A DNA stretch of 64,000 bases from Xenorhabdus khoisanae (GTDB taxonomy: Bacteria; Pseudomonadota; Gammaproteobacteria; Enterobacterales; Enterobacteriaceae): assembly GCF_001037465.1 (NCBI RefSeq), contig NZ_LFCV01000067.1, positions 1 to 64,000 of the forward strand, written 5' to 3'. The notes under the pieces were generated by a model. The model did no database searches and had not been told where the DNA came from. It saw only the letters and a list, made by a program, of their open reading frames with translations. Shown here piece after piece: positions 8,130-16,800 of this stretch. The position numbers and the translations under genes were made by a program. The first letter of the stretch is position 1, and every line of letters starts with the position of its first letter.

Positions 8130-8426
8130 ATGAATATGAATAGCAATCATGAAACAATACTTCTTAGTAAGAGCAAAATATTAAATGTTTAAGTAAAAGA
8201 TAACAATGCAATAATTACTCTCACTAATCAAGAATTAGGAATTATCTCAAAAAATTTCACACTAAAATATGATTTTGATCACTCCTCTTTAGGAAATTAT
8301 TCATTGGCTGTATATATGTCACTTTTAAATGCTTATCTACAAAAGAAATCTGTGCATGTAAATGTAACTGACCTGAATAGCAACACTATTGAAGATATTA
8401 CTATTACCAATGATATTATTAACTAG
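8130..8426 (+). pseudogene. Small gene (98 codons) interrupted by an in-frame TAA at codon 21
   Basis: An ATG at 8130 has GGAG 9 nt upstream and opens a frame that meets TAA at 8190-8192. The same frame then continues uninterrupted for 77 codons to TAG at 8424. The downstream part looks like real protein: an amphipathic stretch with SLGNYSLAVYMSLLNAYLQK followed by KSVHVNVTDL. It recalls small secreted or toxin-subunit folds, but I do not recognise the family. No start codon with a ribosome binding site follows the stop. Codon use is AT-rich like its surroundings. It is most simply a pseudogene by nonsense mutation; read-through is an alternative. Confidence 0.6.
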
Positions 8427-8486
8427 TAAATAAAGATCATTTACTATTAACTGTATTGATGATTATCCACTCACAAAAACAAAAAT

Positions 8487-8513
8487 AAAGGCGTTACCTT
8501 TGGTAATGCCTTT
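8487..8513 (+). terminator. Hairpin downstream of the interrupted small gene
   Basis: A 12-bp stem (AAAGGCGTTACC with GGTAATGCCTTT, one G-U pair) and a TTT loop lie 60 bp after the TAG at 8426. Terminal A/T pairs give the usual bidirectional terminator look, although no long T run follows. Confidence 0.65.
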
Positions 8514-8514
8514 A

Positions 8515-8540
8515 GCAGTTTTCCCTTAAGGGAAAACTGC
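8515..8540. repeat. Perfect 26-bp palindrome next to the hairpin
   Basis: GCAGTTTTCCC and GGGAAAACTGC are perfect inverted repeats around TTAA, one base after the preceding hairpin. It is between the interrupted small gene and the end of the degenerate minus-strand gene. It may be a second terminator or a protein-binding palindrome. Confidence 0.75.
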
Positions 8541-8543
8541 CCC

Positions 8544-9314
8544 CTAATACGCCGCCTTCTGCCGATACACAAAATCCAGTTTGCTTTTGGATATCTTCCC
8601 TGAAAATTTAGGGCATTTGATATAATCAATCAAACTGGCCTCGATCATGAAGCTTAAAGTTTTTGGCACTTCGGCATTCACTTTATGGAGCACGAGGTTT
8701 TCAAGCTTGCCCTCGTGATAGCTTTGGTCGTTCAGCTCGCGCCTGTAAATCTCAAGTTTGTTTTTAAATACCCATCTAAAATAAAAAAGCGCGATTTAGA
8801 GAATATAGAGACGCTTGAGAAAACGTCAATCGGTCAATCGGTTAATCGTTTCACTGTTCTTCTTCGGTTTTCTGTCGGATTGTTATATCGTTTACTCCCG
8901 CCAGAAATGTTTCCATATCGAGATCCCGATGGTACATGAACAAAATCGGGCTTTCCATTCCCTTCTTTTCAACCAGAATGTATTCGGGTAAGTCATTGGT
9001 CTTGATCAACGTTCTCAACATGCGGGTTTTTCGACTCGACGACCTCACGGTAAATCCATTGCGGGAGTTCGATTTCAACCATTACCAAACGCCCCGTATC
9101 TTCATAGGAGATGGTACGGTAATTGCTGATCAGTCCTTCGGCTTCGGCCTCGCGTATGGTTCTTTGCCCCTTGCCTTTTCTCGTAGGGGTCAAGGGCGGC
9201 TTCTATTTCGAGATATTGCCGTCCCCCTTTGCTGCGCCGACAGAATTTAATGATCTCGCTGACATGGGGGCGAAAGATGCGGCTAGGTATTGCTTCGTCC
9301 CGCCCGTCCAGATA
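8544..9314 (-). pseudogene. Degenerate plasmid-type gene, possibly a replication initiator
   Basis: Protein-like segments follow one another on the minus strand in different frames, implying several frameshifts and at least one stop. In order, segments include SEIIKFCRRSKGGRQYLEIE, then QRTIREAEAEGLISNYRTI, VMVEIELPQWIYREVV, NDLPEYILVEKKGMESPIL and MYHRDLDMETFLAG. Later come KNKLEIYRRELND and a C-terminal piece ending SKLDFVYRQKAAY before TAG at 8544-8546. The winged-helix-like middle and the IELPQWIYREVV segment recall plasmid replication initiators (RepA/RPA families). This is a guess supported by the neighbouring KorA-like gene. Its 5' end is replaced by the IS630 element, which inserted at the TA at 9315. 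Confidence 0.5.
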
Positions 9315-9316
9315 TA

Positions 9317-10140
9317 GCAAAATCAGCATAACATGGCATATTCAATATGCTCTGTAAACAGCTCATCAACTGAACATCTCTTTTGTCTTCTTATTGCTTT
9401 TGCTCCACCCCATTTGTGTTCTATCGGATTCAAATCAGGGCTATAAGCAGGAAGCCATTCCAGTTGACATTCGCTATCAACTATCGCTTGTATCGTGTCA
9501 TTTCTTTTGTGGAAAGACGCATTATCCATGACTATCACGGCACCGTGCGGGAGCTATTGTTGAGAATGGCCCCAATCACGTTAATACGGCCTTTCGCATG
9601 CCAGTCGTGTGTACCAAAACAGCGCTGTCCTTTTTCAGCATACCCATGTGTACGTGGCATGGATTGAGCAAAACCACTTTCATCTAAGTAAACAATCGGT
9701 TTGCCTGCCTGTTCATAGCCATTGATCCGCTCGACAAACGCTTGACGAGCCTGAGGGTCAGCGCGAGGGTGTTCTAGCGTTTTTTTTATGCGTGAGCCGA
9801 AGTCGTTTCAAGGCGTAATGAATAGCCGACTGCGAGACACCTAAACGTTTTGCTCTTTCCCACTGATAATCGTCGGGAAATTTTTGGATATCCGCGATAA
9901 GCACCTCATCAGGAATTTTCATGGGAGGCTTATCACGCGTCATGCAAGGTTCTATTTTATGGCTCCACCGGAACAGGGTACGAATAGAAATCTCAAAATG
10001 GGCACGCGTTTGCTCGAAAGTCAACGAATGTTTATCTTTGTAAGCCAGGACTCTTTTTCGAAAATCTAAACTGTAACCCATTTCACTTTATGCCTTGTCA
10101 TGTTGGATCTGGATATTATGCCATATTAGTGTGATTTAGC
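9317..10140 (-). mobile_element. IS630-family element, internally deleted
   Basis: The ends carry long imperfect inverted repeats: TAGCAAAATCAGCATAACAT (from 9315) and, reading inward on the minus strand from 10142, TAGCTAAATCACACTAATAT, both continuing GGCATA. A TA dinucleotide lies at each junction (9315-9316 and 10141-10142), the target duplication expected for IS630/Tc1-type transposition. At about 820 bp it is shorter than usual for the family, in line with the deletion seen in its transposase gene. Confidence 0.8.
9323..10081 (-). pseudogene. IS630-family transposase, frameshifted and internally deleted
   Basis: The first frame (ATG at 10081) gives the N-terminal helix-turn-helix part (MGYSLDFRKRVLAY, later ERAKRLGVSQSAIHYALKR). 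It runs out of frame at a run of eight A (9780-9787 on the plus strand as T). A -1 shift there restores KTLEHPRADPQARQAFV. The catalytic part then continues through GRINVIGAILNN but jumps to LPHGAVIVMDNASFHKRND in another frame near 9550-9560. The normal segment between those motifs is missing. The end AYSPDLNPIEHKWGGAK is intact. The A8 shift could be programmed, as in some IS630 elements, but the deletion removes part of the DDE core, so the enzyme must be dead. Confidence 0.88.
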
Positions 10141-10142
10141 TA

Positions 10143-10600
10143 TACATTCCAACCGAAAAAACCGAGCTTGAATTTACGAGATACTGATATTGCTATTTTT
10201 AAACAAATCTGAGGTTAGAATACCTTGAGACAAGTCCCTCCCCTATTACTAATGGCGAAGCCCTCCGGCTTTTAGGGTTTGGTACATTACGGATCTTTTT
10301 TTGTGTCTTTTTTATTTACAGGGGAAAACTGATCCTTATTGATCCGCAACGCTCGCCGCAGCATTGACTAGCGAAGTCTGTCAATGTGAGAAAGCGTCAT
10401 TTCATCCGATGTTCAAATGAGCATCGTTCACACTTTACATTGATCTAGGTTACGTGGACAAAGCTTGCCTAGGCCTTGAAAAACCGGAAAATTCTGTCAA
10501 ATGCCAACTTGAAGGGAACCAAGTCCAGATTCAGCGTTTAATTGCCCGTGTTGCCAAAAAAGTTGGCATGAAGCGGTCGACCAGAAAACGTGGGCTAGTA
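10143..10600. other. Region between two IS remnants, with an unrecognised open frame
   Basis: No complete gene is seen. A plus-strand frame is open from 10421 to a TAA at 10610-10612. It reads IDLGYVDKACLGLEKPEN and later QIQRLIARVAKKVGMKRS, which looks like protein but matches no family I know and lacks a plausible start. It runs into the end of the IS701 fragment, so it is probably a truncated gene. Confidence 0.4.
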
Positions 10601-11130
10601 CTACAGTCGTAATCGTTCTGTAATCATAAGGCTATTTCGCCGACGATAATGGCATTGTTGTGCGCGATACTGATGTCGTCGTCGCCAGGTTGACCAATAT
10701 AAAATCTGCTTTAGGGTTTCTCCTGTTTTTCTCATCAGTTTTGACAGGAGCTTACGCAGTTCCGCTACACTCAGGGCTATCAGTCCCGCCGGCGTTTTTT
10801 TCTCCTGTATCCGCAAAGCCGCCAGAACCGCATGCGCCAATAATGACAGCGTAATATGCCGATACCAACTCTGCCACTGCCGGACTTCGTAATGATCCAG
10901 ACCGCACTCGCCTTTTGTTTCCTCAAAACCGCTTTCGATTTCCCAGCAATGTCCGGCCACCTGAATCAGCGTCTTGAGATCGGCCTGCTCTTTAAGAGCA
11001 TAGACAACATAGTAGGCCAGTTCCTGCTTCTCATCCCGGTTACGCCGGATCAGCAGATAATGGCCATAACGCCGTTCCTCTTCACTCACTTGTAAGCGAC
11101 AGAACCAGTTTTTCTCATACTGAGCTTTAT
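10601..11130 (-). pseudogene. 3' fragment of an IS701-family transposase
   Basis: The frame corresponds to the C-terminal part of a DDE transposase of the IS701 group. HYLLIRRNRDEKQELAYYV is followed by the strongly conserved GHCWEIESGFEETKGECGLD, then HYEVRQWQSWYRHITLSLLA and the basic C-terminus WRRRHQYRAQQCHYRRR. An ATG-type start exists at 11089, but family similarity extends upstream (KAQYEKNWFCRLQVSEEE) to about 11130, where it stops. Roughly the N-terminal 60% is missing, so the gene is a truncated relic. It abuts the end of the biosynthetic operon. Confidence 0.85.
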
Positions 11131-11153
11131 ACAGAATAATTGACCATTATTAT

Positions 11154-11178
11154 GCCGATGTTTAGTGTTAGCATCGGC
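11154..11178. terminator. Hairpin at the 3' end of the biosynthetic operon
   Basis: A 7-bp GC-rich stem (GCCGATG/CATCGGC) with an 11-nt loop lies 28 bp beyond the decarboxylase stop. A TATTTTTT run follows on the plus strand, while the minus strand continues ATAATAAT. It is well placed to end the NRPS operon, but the T run favours plus-strand transcripts. Confidence 0.5.
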
Positions 11179-11206
11179 TATTTTTTCTGTCCTCAGCCTT
11201 ATACCC

Positions 11207-12880
11207 TTAACTGACCAAATCCTGTAGCGTTTGCCAGAACGGGCTTTGTAGCGCGAGCTGTCGCTGTTCCTCAAGCATATCTTCAAGTATTTCCGGGGTC
11301 GTCAATGGATTTGCCAGTACAACACGCAAAACGGTTGTTGGTTGTCGATTCCATTGCGCCGGGTTGATAGAGGTGCGGGAGACAAAGGTTTTTCCCGCAG
11401 TCCACTGCATAGCCTGAATGTTTTGGTTAAGTGCATTAAGCATATCATGCAGTTTTTGTTTCGCCGATTCCGGGCCTTCGCGTAATGCTTGTAACACCAT
11501 TGATGGCACGTATCGGTAGGTCAGAAGACAAAGTTGGGGTTCGCTGATTAACTCGAAATCTTCCTGCTGGCGGATGAGATCCGCAAATTGCCGTGCTTTC
11601 TCGATGCTTGCATCTATCAGGTGAGCGAATCCCCGTCTGCCGAGCAGATGGAAGTTACTGTGCAGCATAAGCGACATCGCGCTGCGTGAGCCTTCTAAAG
11701 TATGGCGTCCGAGATCTTTCGAGTCCTTGCGGACAATATAATTAGCATGCTGGGCAATGGCGTCGGTCAGGGTAGGCTGACGGAACAGCACCACACCGGC
11801 TCCCATTGGCACATACATTTGTTTATGCGCATCAATCGTCACAGTATCGGCACGTTCGATACCATCGAATAAATGCCGATAGCGTTCTGACAACAAACTC
11901 GCTCCACCCCAAGCGGCATCAACATGAAAATGACACTGTTCCTGTTCAGCAATATCCGCCAGAACATTCAGCGGATCGATAGAACCGGTTTCTGTGGAAC
12001 CGGCTATCCCGACAATAGCCATGGGCTTGATATTGCGTTGACGCAAATTCTGCAATTGCGTGAGCAGGGCATCAATACAGATCCGGCCATTTCTGTCGGT
12101 AGCGACTTTTACCAGCGCATCTTGTCCCAAACCGAGCACATCCACGGTTTTTTTCAGTGAATAGTGTCCCAATTCCGAAACCAGAATCGCGAGTCCGTTA
12201 TAACCATAATGAATGAGTCCTCTGGCTAAACCTTCACGGGCAAGGCCGGCAAAATCGCCATTGGCTGGCATAAGCTGGTTTCGGCATGCCCACATGGCAG
12301 TCAAATTAGCCAGCGTTCCCCCAGAACAAAAGGTTGCCAGCGCATGATTGCCGTTATGGAGCCACTGTTGATAGAAATCGTCGTCGCGGTTGTATACCAA
12401 TTTGTGCATCATACCCAGCACTTGACGCTCCAGCGCGGTTAAAACATGCGATGTTTCCAGTTTGACCAGATTCTGGTTGAGAGCTGTCAGGATTTTGCCA
12501 AGCGCAGGTAAGTGCTTAGGCAAAGCCGACGTCATGTGACCAACAAATGTTGGTGAGGATACGGGCACGACATGATTAAGCACGTCTTCGCTCAAATGCC
12601 GGACGTATGTCCCGCTATCAACCGGAAGTTCAGGAATAATCACCGAAGTAAACTGTTTTTCAAGCTCCGCCAATTCGTGTACTGGCTTGTTTAACTCGTG
12701 CTGACAATAAGTGACAGGGTCACCAGCAATACTGGTTTCCAGTTCGAGCAGTTCTTCCTCACCGGCATGGGGGATAAACTGGTCGAGCAGCGCTTGCCAT
12801 TCTTGTCCATCAGGACAGGAAGTGTGAAGAGCACTCTTATCCGCCTCGTCGGGATTCAGACCGTCAAGAAAATACAGCAT
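11207..12880 (-). CDS. PLP-dependent aspartate 1-decarboxylase (PanP-like), beta-alanine supply
   Basis: A PLP-dependent decarboxylase of the group II glutamate/aspartate family. The lysine that binds PLP is in TIDAHKQMYVPMGAG (about residue 353), and the cofactor-contacting aspartate is in HFHVDAAWGGASLL. The N-terminal extension and overall sequence resemble PanP-type aspartate 1-decarboxylases, which turn L-aspartate into beta-alanine. The frame is open to a GTG at 12901, but AAGAGGA lies just before the ATG at 12880, so I use that start (557 residues). It is 110 bp downstream of the third NRPS gene on the same strand. One A domain of that NRPS carries a beta-alanine code, so the enzyme most likely provides this precursor. 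Glutamate decarboxylation cannot be excluded from sequence alone. Confidence 0.85.
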   Translation of the reverse strand: MLYFLDGLNPDEADKSALHTSCPDGQEWQALLDQFIPHAGEEELLELETSIAGDPVTYCQHELNKPVHELAELEKQFTSVIIPELPVDSGTYVRHLSEDVLNHVVPVSSPTFVGHMTSALPKHLPALGKILTALNQNLVKLETSHVLTALERQVLGMMHKLVYNRDDDFYQQWLHNGNHALATFCSGGTLANLTAMWACRNQLMPANGDFAGLAREGLARGLIHYGYNGLAILVSELGHYSLKKTVDVLGLGQDALVKVATDRNGRICIDALLTQLQNLRQRNIKPMAIVGIAGSTETGSIDPLNVLADIAEQEQCHFHVDAAWGGASLLSERYRHLFDGIERADTVTIDAHKQMYVPMGAGVVLFRQPTLTDAIAQHANYIVRKDSKDLGRHTLEGSRSAMSLMLHSNFHLLGRRGFAHLIDASIEKARQFADLIRQQEDFELISEPQLCLLTYRYVPSMVLQALREGPESAKQKLHDMLNALNQNIQAMQWTAGKTFVSRTSINPAQWNRQPTTVLRVVLANPLTTPEILEDMLEEQRQLALQSPFWQTLQDLVS

Positions 12881-12959
12881 AGTTTTCCTCTTTAGCGTCA
12901 CTAATAATATCGTTCATGTTTTGCTCATACATACGGTTCAGCAACTTCGCCCCGGTTTT

Positions 12960-12982
12960 AACCGCCCTGACTCAGGGCGGTT
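12960..12982 (-). terminator. GC-rich hairpin just after the third NRPS gene
   Basis: AACCGCCCT and AGGGCGGTT pair perfectly around GACTC, 8 bp after the NRPS stop codon. No T run follows on the minus strand (AAAACC). It is more likely an attenuator, processing or mRNA-stabilising site between the NRPS and the decarboxylase than a full terminator. Confidence 0.5.
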
Positions 12983-12990
12983 TGAATAAA

Positions 12991-13850
12991 TCAGTAAGGT
13001 TTTCTCTTTCCGAACAAGAACGCAGAATTTGGGTTATTCGTGTAATCCAATGTCTGCCATAGCTGAGTCAGCCAGTGCTCAACCTGTGGTGTGGACAACA
13101 TGGTCATATGATTGCCGGGAGCAAGCATCGTGTTCAGTTTAGCAACATGAGTACTCCACTGAGTTTCGCGGGTTTTTCTTTCATCGGTATCCCCGTTTTC
13201 TGCACTGATCAGGTGAACAAGTCCCTCATAACGTGTACGGGGAATATAGCGGGTGTTCAGGTTGGCCTGCATAACGCGGATGACTCCCTGTAGCAGTGAT
13301 ATCGGCGTTTTGACCGGGAAGAGACCGGCTTTCACCAAGGCACTGTGTAAAAATTGGATCTGTTCATCCGGCGCCAGATTATCAAAATCTTGTCTGGTGA
13401 GCGGAAGGGGCTGATTTAATATCATATCGTAGATATCGATCAACTCCATTATCGTTTCAATATAATTGGTTGACTTGCGGGCGCTGCCTTGCTGGTCAGG
13501 TTCATCAGTATCGATAAGAATGAGATCGGAGACTTGTTCCCCTTCAGCCTGCAATTGTAAAGCCATCTCAAAAGCGATCCAGCCGCCAAAAGAATGACCT
13601 AACAGATGATAAGGGCCATGAGGCTGGGTTTCACGGATAACCTGAATATAGGCACGGGCAGCGCCCTCAACGCTGGTATAAGGATAATTATGCTCGACGG
13701 TAAAGCCACGTGCCTGTAAAGCGTATATCGGGAGTGACGGTGGGAATGACAGCGCCAGTTCGAGCAAACTAGAAGGGCTGGCCCCCGCGCCGGGCATGCA
13801 GAATAGCGGCGATACCGATTTAGATCCCAGTTGAATGATAACGCGTGGGT
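12991..13850 (-). other. Second thioesterase domain (TE2) of the tandem
   Basis: Begins around VSPLFCMPGAGASPSS. The nucleophile is in GHSFGGWIAFEM (near 13581-13603), the Asp in LILIDTDEPD and the His in APGNHMTML. All three catalytic residues appear present. In tandem-TE lipopeptide synthetases the second domain supports the first in release or proofreading. Confidence 0.85.
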
Positions 13851-16800
13851 CGAAAGCAGGAACGGCTCGCACGTGTTCGGTGATTGAATCCGCTATCTGA
13901 TTGAGCAGAGGAGGATGCATCATGGAAAAATGCGTCCCACCGATCATGTGGCGTTCTGAATTCTGGCCGGAAATATCGTGCCAACCCCGCCAAATATCCC
14001 CGTTGTTTAACTCATCTGCTGTATAGAGATGGATAGGTAAGGATGATTTCGGCGCGATATAATCTTGCCCAAGCTGCGTAATCAGCTCAGCAGTATATAA
14101 ACGAATGAGGACATCCTCTCGTGTGATATTAGCCGGCAACCATTGGTGTGCAATACAGTGATCAATCACCTGCTCCAATTTGCTGAATTGGTACAGTTCT
14201 GCCAATACCTGTTCGTCTTTAACACTTTCGTGAGTACGCAGTGAGTCAATGATGAACTCAATTTGTCTTGCTTCCTTATCTACAGGCTGGTCAGTAATCA
14301 TTGACAGTTCATCACTCTTTTCAGAGGAACCGTTATTGGCATGATGATAAGAATCAATCAGTCCGAGGAACTCTACCGTTTCTCCGTCACTCGTAAGTTG
14401 TTGAGCTATTTCATAGGCAATCAAACCACCAATTGACCATCCGGCCAGACGATAAGGCCCTTGTGGTTGGAGACGACGGATTGCCTGAATGTGACTGGTC
14501 GCAAGTTCCTCAATTGACACAGGTGGATGCTCAAGTGTGTGAATGCCAAGCGCCTGCAACGCATAAACGGGGAGTTCTGGTGGCAGTAAAGTCGCCAGTG
14601 GTGAATAAACCAAAGGATCGCCGGAAGTTTCATGCACCAGAAATAGAGGTAGCAAAGAGCCTGCCGGACTTAATGGTACGGGGTTCGCATCAAATGGCGA
14701 TACAGGTATAGCAGCTAGGTGTTCACTGGCAGCCAAGGCCAGTGAGCACAACGTCGGATGTGCGAACAAAGCGGTCAGCGGAACTTCCATGTCTTGTTCA
14801 CGCATACGATTCAATAGTTGTACCGCGAGCAATGAGTGACCGCCAAGCTCAAAGAAATGATCATAGCGGCCGATTCGTTCCAGTCCCAATAAATCTTGCC
14901 AAATCTGAGCCAGCGTTGTCTCAGTTTTACCAATCGGGGCGGCATAGCCACGTACTACAATCGCGGACGAGTCTGGCGCAGGGAGCGCCTGACGATCAAG
15001 TTTACCGTTGGATGTCAATGGGAAAGCCTCTAACGTTACAAAGGCGCTGGGTATCATGTACTCAGCGAGATGTTGGGTGAGTTGCTGGCGCAGTTCGGCC
15101 GGCACTAATTTAATACCTGACTGAGGCAGCAAATAAGCGACCAACCGTTTCTGCCCCCCTGTTTTTTCATAACCTGTTTTCTCATAACTTGTTTTCTTAT
15201 AAAAAGCATCTTCGCGGGCAATAACCACGGCTTCGCGCACACCGTGACATTGTGTGAGCCGGGTTTCTATTTCACCGAGTTCAATTCGGAAGCCACGCAG
15301 TTTGACCTGAAAATCATTGCGGCCGAGATATTCGATATTACCATCGGGTAGCCAACGGCCGAGATCGCCGGTCTTATACATGCGTGCATCCGAATCTGAA
15401 GAAAATGGATCGGCCAGAAAACGTTCGACGGTAAGTTCAGGGTAGTTCAGGTAGCCACGGGCAACCCCTGCACCAGCGATATGGATTTCACCTGTGACAC
15501 CAAGGGGAACCGGTTGACCATACAGATCAAGGATATAAATCTGGGTATTGGCAATTGGACGTCCGATCGGAATAGAGCGGGTAACATTAACGGGTGATGC
15601 AATAGTATAAGTTGCAGCAAACGTTGTAGTTTCTGTTGGGCCGTATCCGTTAATGAGATGTGCGGGTTGTGACTCAGCTAACTGCACACGTTGGATTTTC
15701 TTCGGATCGAGAACATCGCCACCGACAAGCAGATAGCGTAACTGTCCAAATAAAGGGGTGAGCATATCGAGATACTCGTTGAATAAGCCTGCGGTTAACC
15801 ATAGGGCGGTCACTTGCCCCTTGATAAGTGAATCACAAAAACGCACCGGATCAAGCAGTACGGATTGTGAAACCACATGCAAACGCCCACCGTTTAACAG
15901 GGCTGACCAAATTTCCCAGGTCGATGCGTCAAAAGCAATATTGGCACAATGGGCTACGCAGTCACTCACACCGATATCCGCATAAGCGTTATTGATAACC
16001 AACCGGTTAACACTGCGGTGCTCAACCATTACCCCTTTGGGTTGTCCTGTCGAGCCGGACGTGTAGATCACGTATGCCAGATGGCGTGAAGTCAGCCCCA
16101 ACATTCGGGCTTCCGGATTGTGCTCCGGTTGTCCCTCCAGAGAAATGTCTTGTGCATCAAGTAATAACATAGACACAGTGTCATGCAGTCTGTCGCTCTG
16201 TGCTGCCTGAGTCAGTAATACTACGGGGGCAGCATCTTTGAGCATATATACCAGCCGTTCAGTGGGATAGGCCGGATCAAGCGGAACATAGGCCCCACCC
16301 GCTTTAAGGATGCCAAGTAAACCCACAATCATTTCGGGGCTGCGTTCGAGACAAATGGCGACCCGATCATCCGGGCGCACACCCAATGCAATCAGATGAT
16401 GAGCCAGACGATTGGCGCGACGGTTGAGTTCGCCATAGCTAATGATTTGATCGCCAAACATCATCGCAATAGCGTCAGGGCGTTGTGCCGCCTGAGCCTC
16501 AAATAGCTGGTGGATCAAGGCATCCTGTGGAAAATGCGTCTGAGTGGCGTTGAAGTCCACCAACAATTGTTGTTGTTCTGATTTCGGTAGCATTGGCAGA
16601 GTGGCAATGGCTTGCGTTTCATCAGCCGCCATCGCTGTCAGTATATTTGTCAGATAACCAACCATACGCTCAACGGTAGTAGAGTCGAACAAATCAGCGG
16701 CATAGGCCAGAGCACCAGCCAAACCAGCTTCAGTTTCGGCTAATGATAATGTCAAATCAAAGTGAGTGCTATGGTGCATTTGTTCAAATGGTGTGAACTG

